In this document: positions 1 to 7,529 of the stretch, piece by piece
How the letters are laid out: each line of letters begins with the position of its first letter
How positions within the stretch are numbered: the stretch's first letter is position 1
Source: Cyclostephanos tholiformis
Taxonomy: Eukaryota > Bacillariophyta > Thalassiosirophyceae > Thalassiosirales > Thalassiosiraceae
Assembly (NCBI GenBank): GCA_036939975.1
Contig: JALLPB010001031.1
Location: forward strand, 1-11,611
Reading direction: 5' to 3'
DNA: 11,611 nucleotides
The notes under the pieces: model-generated
Told to the model about the DNA's origin: nothing
The model's input: the letters and a program-made list of their open reading frames with translations, nothing else
Database searches by the model: none
Made by a program: the position numbers and the translations under genes

Positions 1-483
1 TTTAGCTGTCACATCTTGGAACATTAGCCGTCCCTTAATCCCCGGTTTTCACGGTCGGTAGTCGCATCGTCTGTCTGGCTTGTAGATAGTAAGTCCGCCT
101 CCGGAGACCTGGATATTCGCTAAAATAATTATTAGCCTACACTCCGCGAAGAGAGGCTTACCAGAGGCTGATCTGGAAAAGCCGCATTCGTCAAGCTCAT
201 CAGTTGTTTTGTTCCGGATTCGCCCCGACACAAATGCGACCTGTACACTTTATAAGAAGAGGGATTAGTTGTTTGTCCGAGAAGCGCTGGAGTCAAGAAG
301 ACGAGCGTTTGTTCGGGTTGCAACGAATCCTTGATATCTCTTAGTCAAGGTCGCCGTCAGCAAACCAAATTAGAAGCGAGGGCATCCCTTCGCTGACAAG
401 GGCTTATCCGGTGAAGGGGGTCAATCGGATGCTATTCAATCATATTGACCCTAGATTCTCCCTCCATCGTCAAGGTTTCTGTT
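1..483. other. Upstream region of the first gene, no gene recognised
   Basis: This stretch precedes the first plus-strand gene. Two short minus-strand open frames (49-231 and 132-323) overlap each other, have no recognisable domain and look like chance. An open frame continuous with the downstream gene reaches back to a TTG at 445, but the first ATG is at 484, so 445-483 is treated as 5' UTR. The region probably holds the promoter of that gene, but I could not identify a convincing TATA box or other element. Confidence 0.5.
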
Positions 484-1635
484 ATGTTCCGCTTTCCACT
501 ACTACCGATTATAATCTTTGTTCGTTTAGCAGTTTCTGCAGCCTTCACTTTCCCTGCTGCATTACGTCATGATTGCCTGCAGACTCGACAAATGGTTCGC
601 AACATCGACCTGCCTGAATGTGTAGTTTTTTACGGTTTATCAAGTTTGATGGAACCACCACGTCTAGAAGAAATAAATGAAGGCTTTATCCACAAAATTC
701 GTTTTTCACTACGCGAAGGCGTCAAGCGTCTACTAAATGAATGCAAGGAAGTTGGCACGGCGTCGCTACTCCTGAGTGAAGACGAGGAGGATGGTCTTGA
801 ATTGATGTTTCAAAAGGCTTGGGAAAGGGCTATAGATTCAGACGGCAAGGGTTCGAAAGTACTGATAAATAGCATTCACTTTCGATGTCTCAATAGCGAG
901 TTTCCTCTACCACCAGAGAACGACGTCAGTGAGGCCGACGCTTTAGACGAGTATGACGAGCACATCGAATTCTACAATCTTCAATCCAGGGGAAGGTCAC
1001 CCAGCCCCGCCTTCCTCCTGGATTGTCTTCGATCTGTGCGAATAGACCCACGTGGATTTGGTGGAAGTTCGGGCTTCTCACGAGGGCAATGGGTAGAACC
1101 TCGTCGATGTCCTATGCCCACGAGAACTGTCGTCTTCGTTGCTGGAGATTGGTCTCCTCCTCTAAGAAGGAATGAAGTAGATGGAAAAATCAGCAAGAGT
1201 TTTGCGAGAGATCACTGTGCCGCGGCGCGTGCAGCAGGTTGTCGCGTTGTTTACCTGGAACAAATTAAAGATGATCAGACGAAAAAAGAAGGCTTCGTTG
1301 CCATCGAAGACGATGCACCAACCATGGCATTATGCGATGCTGTTATTAACACATATGGAAATGACAATCCACGTGACCTCATTCAACCCATTACGCTCGA
1401 TGCTATTTCGACCCCCGGTGATTATTGGCTGAATCCGCCGACGCCGCGTGACGATGTGGGAAATTCTGTGAATGTAGATAAGCTCATCGACTGGTTTCGT
1501 TCCGTGCGAGTATTACACGGTGCGGTGGGAAATGGAAGGGGTGCTGTGTCTAATGAAGAAGAAAATGCGAGTAAAGGCGAAAAGATGAGTGAAGAAGACA
1601 TGAAGTCAATATTGGCTGATTTGAATCGACCATGA
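484..1635 (+). CDS. Predicted plastid-targeted conserved protein, possible degenerate HAD-like fold
   Basis: The 383-residue protein starts at the first ATG of its frame; upstream codons would place polar residues before the signal peptide. Residues 1-20 form a hydrophobic signal peptide (LLPIIIFVRLAVSAA). It ends at an A|F junction (SAAFTFP) that resembles the diatom ASAFAP plastid import motif, and a Ser/Thr/Arg-bearing segment without acids follows. Residues 46-56 (CVVFYGLSSLM) sit where HAD enzymes carry VVFDLDGTL, so both catalytic Asp would be missing. Residues 76-90 then resemble the segment after HAD motif I. Residues 214-222 (RTVVFVAGD), 242-258 (RDHCAAARAAGCRVVYL) and 282-292 (ALCDAVINTYG) resemble the later HAD core, where a conserved acidic motif is normally followed by AAKAAGMRVV and ADAVI. 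The conserved-looking C-terminal block is ITLDAISTPGDYWLNPP (303-319). The tail (355-380) is charged. The coding call is strong. The HAD relation and plastid location are inferences, and no substrate is proposed. Confidence 0.8.
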   Translation: MFRFPLLPIIIFVRLAVSAAFTFPAALRHDCLQTRQMVRNIDLPECVVFYGLSSLMEPPRLEEINEGFIHKIRFSLREGVKRLLNECKEVGTASLLLSEDEEDGLELMFQKAWERAIDSDGKGSKVLINSIHFRCLNSEFPLPPENDVSEADALDEYDEHIEFYNLQSRGRSPSPAFLLDCLRSVRIDPRGFGGSSGFSRGQWVEPRRCPMPTRTVVFVAGDWSPPLRRNEVDGKISKSFARDHCAAARAAGCRVVYLEQIKDDQTKKEGFVAIEDDAPTMALCDAVINTYGNDNPRDLIQPITLDAISTPGDYWLNPPTPRDDVGNSVNVDKLIDWFRSVRVLHGAVGNGRGAVSNEEENASKGEKMSEEDMKSILADLNRP

Positions 1636-2468
1636 GCCGCCCGAATATACCACTCCTCTTTTCGTGCGCAAGACTACGTGCTAAAATTGCTGAAAAACGT
1701 GCCATTAAAAGTGATGTATTTTTTTGGCTTGATGAGAAGGCGGACAGTGTTTACCTTTAGGCCACGCACCTGATTTAATCGCATTCCCTCTCTTCAAATG
1801 GATTAAAATGATCAGTATGACCAATATAAAGGCTGATAGAGTGATTGTCTGTTTTTATATTGGGAGATGAATTGGGAGTCAGAGATCCTGAGATTAATGA
1901 CTGACATTTCTCGAATACATTCCAGTCATAGCATGTCCATCCACCACACAAATAAAGCTAGCACACATGTCAGGAGGCCGTGTCAGGTAATACATAGCAA
2001 AAATTATAAGTCTGTTTGGCACGATTGATAGAGCAATGGTTCGCTACAATATTAGCTGACGAGCTCCCGACAAAATAAACATGGACGTGTGAAAGTATGA
2101 CAACACAATTCACAGTATTTGAATCCTCGCATATGGGCCGTCGCAGGAAAATTTAATGAGCTATGTCTTGTATTGATAATCTGAGAGTGCTGGAACATAA
2201 TCATATGAACTTTTCTAAATGTTATCATGTTCACAAGTTGTTGTCCCGAAAAAGTTAAGAATGACTAATTGATTTTTTAGCCCACTCTTTGGTTCGGTGT
2301 AAGAGGGGATGATCAAGACACTTGACACATCTATGAAATACTTTATCTCTGATTCAAAAATACACTCTTACATATTAAGTTAACTCTTAATATGTAATAT
2401 GTAATGATATCCCACATCTGTCCACCGTTGAATGTCTTTCAAAATTGCTGCATTTCTTTCTTCTCATA
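1636..2468. other. Intergenic spacer between convergent genes
   Basis: The spacer separates the 3' ends of the plastid-protein gene (plus) and the HMG-box gene (minus). It is AT-richer than the flanking genes. I see no coding potential; the one minus-strand frame (2052-2234) has no recognisable features. AATAAA occurs on the plus strand at 1951-1956, about 315 bases past the upstream stop. It could be a polyadenylation signal, but diatom signals are weakly conserved. The one clear structure is the hairpin at 2368-2397. Confidence 0.6.
2368..2397. repeat. Perfect 12-bp inverted repeat (hairpin)
   Basis: TTACATATTAAG (2368-2379) and CTTAATATGTAA (2386-2397) are perfect reverse complements around the 6-base loop TTAACT. 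The structure lies about 70 bases past the stop codon of the minus-strand HMG gene, between two convergent 3' ends. It could act as a transcript-end or 3'-UTR structure for either gene, or be a chance AT-rich palindrome. No target-site duplication typical of a small transposon was seen. Confidence 0.7.
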
Positions 2469-3428
2469 TTAAACCATGAGTTCAAGGAAATCATCATCGC
2501 CAACGTTCATATGATGATCAACATTCAAAAAGTCCACATCGGAGGACGAGGACGATGATACAGGGCTGACACAACGACGCATGTTTACAAGACTGTTCGA
2601 AATCGGGGACTGTGCGAACACGTACTGACCATCTTCCAATTCGAATAGAGGATCATACATGGATAGCTCGTCCGGATGAATGAACTTCGTCGAATCGATC
2701 TGACAGGGAGAAGGTATGTAATGTCCGTTGTTGCTTACGGAGCAAATGGAATAATCGATCTCGTCGTCGATGTCATCATGGAAGTAACCATCAGGTCTTG
2801 GAGAAGCGGTAGGAGAGACCATCGTGGCGCAGGGCCAAGCGCCCGGCATCGGTTGCTTCTGAATAGTGGCAGTGAACGCGGAAGGAACGGCGATCACAGC
2901 CGAGGGAGCGGAAGCGGCGAGCTCTTTATACACCTTCATCTCAAGCTTGTACTCCTCCAATTCTCTCATGGCGATTCGCGTAACGAACCGCTTCGTCTCC
3001 GGATCCGAGGTGTCGAGCGTGGCCCACCGCTTCGAAATTACTCGCGACAGCTCGAGGAAGCCGATCATCCCGTGGGACTTGCGATGCTTGCGCTTCTGGC
3101 GCTTGCCGGGGCCGGCATACCAGTCGGGCAAGAGTCTAATGGAGCGGTAGCGGCGGGGTACGTCACGCAGAAATGTCTTGTTTGGATCAGTGCTGCCGAT
3201 TTCGGGAGATGTGGTTTGAATGATGAACTCGCGCTCGATCTGGAAGTAAATGTGATAAGCGGTGAGCGGGCGCATGGGCTTCCTAAAAGCGGTGAGCGGG
3301 CGCCCGTTCTCCATTGCATCGAAGGAGGACGAGCGTGAGATGTCCGGGACTAGTGTTTTCTGTTGACTGGATTTCTTCGGGTCAAGAATGCGCTGCGGCA
3401 TATGCTGGTAGTTGATACAAGGATCCAT
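2469..3428 (-). CDS. HMG-box protein of the diatom type, box interrupted by an insertion
   Basis: I chose the ATG at 3428 (MDPCINYQHMP, 319 residues) over the open-frame start at 3617, because the extra 63 residues are low-quality sequence and the ATG leads straight into the conserved part. The first half of an HMG box is at 51-69 (PMRPLTAYHIYFQIERE). A basic insertion at about 71-118 contains DVPRRYRS, DWYAGPGKR and a KRQKRKHRK run that could be a nuclear localisation signal. The second half is at about 121-170 (GFLELSRVISKRW, then a charged helix ending in KLEMKVYKEL). I know this split HMG box from other diatom proteins. The C-terminal third is Pro/Ser/Asp-rich with a six-serine run near 291-296. 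HMG boxes bind or bend DNA, so a nuclear transcription or chromatin role is expected; the target is unknown. Its 3' end converges with the upstream plus-strand gene. Confidence 0.85.
   Translation of the reverse strand: MDPCINYQHMPQRILDPKKSSQQKTLVPDISRSSSFDAMENGRPLTAFRKPMRPLTAYHIYFQIEREFIIQTTSPEIGSTDPNKTFLRDVPRRYRSIRLLPDWYAGPGKRQKRKHRKSHGMIGFLELSRVISKRWATLDTSDPETKRFVTRIAMRELEEYKLEMKVYKELAASAPSAVIAVPSAFTATIQKQPMPGAWPCATMVSPTASPRPDGYFHDDIDDEIDYSICSVSNNGHYIPSPCQIDSTKFIHPDELSMYDPLFELEDGQYVFAQSPISNSLVNMRRCVSPVSSSSSSDVDFLNVDHHMNVGDDDFLELMV
3257..3303 (-). repeat. 17-bp direct repeat inside the HMG gene (30-bp period)
   Basis: The 17 bases AAGCGGTGAGCGGGCGC occur identically at 3257-3273 and 3287-3303, exactly 30 bases (10 codons) apart. 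On the minus strand each copy encodes RPLTA, giving NGRPLTAF followed by PMRPLTAY at the entrance of the HMG box. The upstream copy (higher coordinates) looks like a duplicated start of the box. The reading frame is kept. Confidence 0.85.
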
Positions 3429-4516
3429 TGCGTGTTTCCGACTCAAAGGATTGGAAAAAAAATAATCACTAACGGTGTGATGATCTCGTGAGAAGGTGGT
3501 CGATATGAGGAATAGATGATGATATCGTATTATTATTATGTTGGACAGGCAGGTGGTCGAACATACGATTGTTGGAGATCTTGTGTCACGAACAAGAAAA
3601 ATTGATACAGAGGACAACGTATGATCTTTTAGTATATGTGCACCTATGATTCCTCGTCGTGCGCTTAGCTACTACATTCTACCCAAGCAGATAGTATTGA
3701 GAAGTTTAAGGACGGTGATCGATAAGCCAAGAATCAAGAAAAGGCCCATGGCCCAACAGGGGTTAGAAAGTAGCAGCCACTCAGACAAGCCTTCATACGA
3801 AAACAAGCCAATAGGGGCTTCGCCACTGACTCCGATAACAAATTTATTTATTATCCAGTACTAGATAGCAACTGGAGCCACCTTCGAGAAAGGGGAAAGG
3901 AGGTGCAAAGGCGTTGGGATCTCCAGAGGTCATTGAAAAAAAAATAATGTCTTTTTTTCCCCGTGAAACTAATATCTCCAATACGGCGACCCCGGGAGCT
4001 CCATTCTTTTGGCCATATCTTGGACCGTGGTTGGAGTTAGAGGACGAACAGGGGGGGGAACGAGGTTGGTGACCGGTGTCGAGTACGCGAGGCTGTGCGA
4101 GTGGAATCTCTCCTCCGGGGATGATGATAAAAACGACGACGACGACGTCGTCGTCGTCTGGTACGGCGGCGGAACGAGCGGCGGCGGACGCGCGCGCTCC
4201 ACGAGGGGGGGCAATAAGGATAATCGTGGTAGGATAGGATTCGTTGTGAAGAAGAGAGTTGGCTCCCCCTATTAGAAACGAATAAGCGTGTGCATGGATG
4301 ATAATAATCCAGACCAAGAATGATCCATGCTGTATCGTGTTTAGTTTTGGATTACCTTGAAACGACGTAGAAAATAAAAGTTGGGGAGTAAATCAAGCCT
4401 CCAGCATTCATGGAACAAGCTCGCCACGAAAACAACAGATGACGAGGCGTCAAAAAAAAGATGGATGCCGGAGCATCAACCTCGAACATCAATCGGAAAC
4501 GACATCCAGACGGGAA
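3429..4516. other. Intergenic spacer rich in simple sequence
   Basis: This 1.1-kb spacer lies between the start of the HMG gene and the stop of the SDHAF2 gene, both on the minus strand, so it should contain the HMG promoter and 5' UTR. Open frames exist (3646-3864 plus; 3844-4317 minus; 4009-4275 plus). Their products are low complexity: Asp runs, Val runs and Ile runs that come from GAC/GTC and ATG/ATT repeats. I do not call them genes. Features are the palindrome at 4135-4158, an eight-G run near 4051 and a seven-G run near 4204. No promoter element could be identified with confidence. Confidence 0.55.
4135..4158. repeat. Perfect (GAC)4(GTC)4 palindrome
   Basis: Four GAC triplets (4135-4146) are followed directly by four GTC triplets (4147-4158), making a 24-bp perfect palindrome with no loop. 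It could form a hairpin or cruciform and could expand or contract. It is non-coding as annotated here and sits about 0.7 kb upstream of the HMG start codon. Confidence 0.9.
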
Positions 4517-5195
4517 CTAAATGAGATTGGTCATCGTCTTGACCTCGTCATACTTCTCCTGATCGGCCTTCCCTAACGGAATCCCCATACACCAATCTTG
4601 AATCCTCTCCACGAGCGTTCCCCCCATACCCTCGGGCATGTCACTCCTCAAGGTCATGACGTTGAATATGTCGATCGTTTCCATATTAACGAATTTCTCG
4701 AACTGATCAAGCTCCTCGGCATTCAAGGCATGGATGTTCATCGACGCCCAAGTGCCCAATAGCAGGTCTACCTCGAGCCAACCCCGTTGTTTCGAGCGGT
4801 AAACTAGGCGCTTCCTACATACATCAAGGGTAGATGACGACCGATCGTCGTCGTCGCCGTCGCCGCATCCGCTGTTTTCAATGGGGGGGAGGCGAACGTG
4901 CCTTTCCATGATAGCACCGTACCTCTGATGGGCCCTGTCCCAAAGCCTGCTCGCGCATCGCGATCGCGTCGTCTTGCTTGGCATTTTCGTGTCGGGACTT
5001 CATCTCGCCATCCCCTCCCATGTACGCCCGACGCATGATCGTGGTTGCGGCATTGGTATTGGCATTGTCATTACCTATCGTCGATGCGACTATGACGAGG
5101 GGCGACGACAATGTCGGAGTCACGCAACTGCTCCGACGAGTATGGAGCAGCGTACGCGATGTCAATGCGGTCGAGCGGCGGAGATGGGGCAACAT
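4517..5195 (-). CDS. SDHAF2: Succinate dehydrogenase assembly factor 2 (SDHAF2/Sdh5), mitochondrial
   Basis: SDHAF2/Sdh5 (bacterial SdhE) promotes covalent FAD attachment to the flavoprotein subunit of succinate dehydrogenase in the mitochondrial matrix. The frame running from 4984 to 4517 carries the family signature: RLVYRSKQRGWLEVDLLLG (residues 59-77 counted from the ATG at 4984, including the RGxLExDLLL core), then LNAEELDQFEKFVNMETID. The C-terminal tail is LGKADQEKYD...TNLI. The likely true start is the ATG at 5195 in another frame. That frame gives an Arg/Ser/Thr-rich, acid-free leader (MLPHLRRSTALTSRTLLHTR) as expected for mitochondrial import. Joining leader to core needs removal of 3n+1 bases. 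GT-AG candidates are 5025-4947 (79 nt) and 4998-4947 (52 nt), both with weak donors; a one-base indel is the alternative. The ATG at 4984 would give a 155-residue protein without a clear leader. An acidic GDGDDDD insert precedes the core. Confidence 0.8.
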
Positions 5196-5964
5196 GTTTT
5201 TATTTTTGTCCCGAGTCAGGATGCAATGGTATTAAATGGTCTGAATATCGGGTCTCCCCCTTCGCGGTGCGTGGTGTTTGGCTATCGCTGATTCAAGCTT
5301 AACAATGTACGACGTCGGCCATCGGCATAGTAGAGGATAATAATATGGAAGGGTTTTGGTCTTTTACACGCTGTGTCATCGTCAAGGAACTCTGACTTAT
5401 ATTGTGAAGCAGCTGTTTTGGACTGCGGCCCGACATTCAGCTGCAATGCAATCATCTGCTGCATCATGGCGAACTGTTGCGGGTTGATCCCACTGCGTAA
5501 AAATCGATGGTTGGTTGTTGTGGGGGTAGCCTATTCTTAACCATGTCGGCAATGGCAAGGGAGTGTCATTGTGATGTAGAATACGATGACGATGCAGAAC
5601 GGAAACAAGATGAACGAAACAATTTGATGAAGCAACACAAGTTAAACTATTGCATCGCCGCGGGAGTGTGTTGGTGATCATGTCTGTGCAGACGTAAAAT
5701 CACAACTCAGGACAATTGTTCCAATGGACAAATCAGGACAATTGTTTTCCAAGAGAAGTACAAGTCCTACGTGTGTATCAGAAATGCGAGAAGATACCAG
5801 TGGTGCCATGTGGATATGCTACTGATTGGGATAAGCTGTGGAATGAAGATGAGATAAAATGTGAAGAGCTCATAATCCTTCTAATAACTCAGGATTCAAT
5901 GTCATTCTGGCTGCGTGCTGATTATATAATGCATTAGCATCAACATATTAGAAGGAATAGAGCA
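5196..5964. other. Spacer between SDHAF2 and retroelement A
   Basis: This spacer should hold the SDHAF2 promoter (minus strand) on its left and the 5' leader, or an eroded LTR, of retroelement A on its right. A minus-strand open frame at about 5535-5282 encodes a Gln/Met-rich segment (INPQQFAMMQQMIALQL) with possible splice sites at both ends. I cannot assign it, and it may be a gene remnant. The plus-strand frame 5716-5937 has no recognisable domain. No LTR with TG...CA ends and no clear primer-binding site were found. Confidence 0.45.
5707..5746. repeat. Pair of 14-bp direct repeats upstream of the gag remnant
   Basis: TCAGGACAATTGTT occurs at 5707-5720 and again at 5733-5746, a 26-base period. 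Each copy contains the palindrome CAATTG. The pair lies about 220 bases before the gag ATG of element A, so it may be part of that element's leader or an eroded LTR, but it could equally be a host sequence. Confidence 0.7.
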
Positions 5965-7073
5965 ATGGTGGAAGCAGAGGAGGCTAAGCCTACGAAGGCA
6001 GGCGGAAAGAAAAAAGGAGGTGGATACAGGTTTGCCAGATTGAACCAGCCTTCAACAATGTTCAAAGCAAGCATTCCTGAACTTGCGGATGATTACTTCA
6101 ATGTGGGGTCATCAAGCGATCCATCAAAATTTACGAAGTCAATAAAAAACATCAAAAACTACATCCAGAAACTGCAAATCACCGGATGATATCGTAAAAG
6201 CAATCCACCAGATGAAGCATCCTATGTTGGATCTACCAATGCAGCCCAAGAGGGCCGATTGCAAGGATGAGATGACGAGAGAAGTGGACAAAGATATGTA
6301 CAGTATGATGAAGTTTGAATGAACAGAGAATTACAAAGAGATGAAGCAGCGTATTCAGAAGTATAAAAAGAACAAATCAAATGAATGGGCATTAATATAT
6401 GATCAATATGGCACGGCAGGGTATGAGCTCACCAAAAATAATAATGATGTGGTAAAACTCCTGGTGATGATTCGTGACTGACAACTATGTGGGAATGGTG
6501 AAGGCATACAAGAATCTATTTTTCTTCTATCAGAAGGACAACCAATCAAACACTGATTACCACAATGATTTAATGTCGCTAGTTGAGGTGATTGAAGAAT
6601 ACGGAGGTGCGGGGTGTCTCACCCATTTTCCAATGATGATTAAGAAAGAACTCCTAAAGATCAACCCCCAGTTGGTTGACCCCAATAGAAAGCCCCACGA
6701 TAGGCAGAAGGTGGAGGCCAAGCAGGCGACGAGAGAGAAGTTTTTAGCCACCCTTATGCTCTATGGTGCAAATGGGGGAAGGTATAGAGACCTCCAGCAT
6801 AGCATAGCTGAGAATTTTGTGGCCAGCACAGGAGAATATCTGGATAATCCACAGATGGTGTTAAGGATCATGAATGCATACCAACCACCTCAATGGAATC
6901 AATTTAAAAGGAGAGGGCAAGATGGGGCAATGTCCACTGATGAAGGGGCTATGTTCGCACAAGTGGATAGTAGTGGCAGAAGCCATGACTGGAAAGCAAA
7001 CATTGTATGCCACAAATGTGGAAAGAAGGGACATTTTGTATGGGAGTGCAGCTCGAACAATAAGGACACATAA
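5965..7073 (+). pseudogene. gag: gag remnant of element A with CCHC knuckle
   Basis: The ATG at 5965 begins a Lys/Gly-rich N-terminus (KAGGKKKGGGYRFARLNQ) that reads to 6186. The line then continues one base over (DDIVKAIHQMKHPMLDLP) through a TGA at 6320-6322, and from about 6474 in a third frame. That last frame runs 199 codons. It includes the capsid-like block (DNYVGMVKAYKNLFFFYQK, LMLYGANGGRYRDLQHSIAE) and ends with the knuckle. Nucleocapsid knuckles bind the element's RNA during packaging. The last frame ends at TAA 7071-7073, which lies in frame with the protease segment beyond. Two frameshifts and a nonsense codon make this a pseudogene. The family assignment is by pattern to diatom copia-like gag. 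Confidence 0.8.
7008..7049 (+). other. CCHC zinc knuckle of gag A
   Basis: The 14 codons read CHKCGKKGHFVWEC, an exact CX2CX4HX4C retroviral-type knuckle with all four zinc ligands present. Confidence 0.95.
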
Positions 7074-7508
7074 GAACAGACTCTTGTGAACGTCCAAGAG
7101 GATGACATGGACAATGGAGAGAATATATTTCTCCAAAATGATTCCTTGAAAGGGGTAAAAAGGGTGGTCGACAAAAGGTACGTGCTTCTGGAAAATCAAA
7201 GCACCATAGACCAGATATGCAATGCTGCACTGCTCAAGAACATCAGGAAGACAACAAATCCGATTGTAGTATATTGCAATGCGGGATCTATGTCGCCAGA
7301 CATGGAAGGTGATCTTGGGTTGATGACCATGAGGCATAACCCAAGAGGGATTGCAAATGTTCTGTCCCTCCGATCAATCAAGCAGAAGTATAGAGTGACG
7401 TACGATATCTGGAATGGAAAGGATGGTGTATTTGTTGTCCATACTGAGCATGGGCCGGTTGTGTTCATGCCTAATGCAAAAGGGCTACACTATCATGACA
7501 CTTCTTGA
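7074..7508 (+). pseudogene. Protease-like domain remnant of element A
   Basis: The segment is in the same frame as gag, separated only by TAA 7071-7073. It contains RYVLLENQSTIDQICN (catalytic region), VYCNAGS, GIANVLSLRSIKQKYRVTYD and GPVVFMPNAKGLHYHDT. I recognise this order from diatom copia-like polyproteins, where the first motif usually reads LLDNQST. Here the presumed catalytic Asp is Glu (GAA, 7191-7193), and the family already lacks the usual D(S/T)G. The frame ends at TGA 7506-7508. Similarity appears to continue beyond it, so that stop is probably a mutation. The N-terminal part (about 7080-7170) is acidic and not conserved as far as I can see. Confidence 0.7.
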
Positions 7509-7529
7509 GAAAATAGTAATTTCGAATGC

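Noticed and set aside
484..1635. Plastid DUF1995-type assignment for the first gene
   Set aside because: I first considered it because of the leader and length, but the expected motifs of that family are not visible. The HAD-like resemblance fits better, though weakly.
2676..3338. 220-codon plus-strand open frame
   Set aside because: It lies opposite the HMG-box gene, whose protein has clear motifs, and its own translation is Arg/Gly-rich with no recognisable pattern.
3844..4317. 157-codon minus-strand open frame
   Set aside because: The product is made of Ile, Val, Asp and Ala runs produced by simple-sequence DNA. It spans the GAC/GTC palindrome and shows no domain, so it is probably open by chance.
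4974..5302. Overlapping plus-strand frames opposite the SDHAF2 leader
   Set aside because: Three overlapping frames exist, none with recognisable features. The minus strand has the coherent mitochondrial leader.
6861..7337. Long minus-strand frames opposite gag and protease of element A
   Set aside because: The plus strand carries the zinc knuckle and protease motifs in order. The minus frames are Cys/Ser/Phe-rich antisense shadows.
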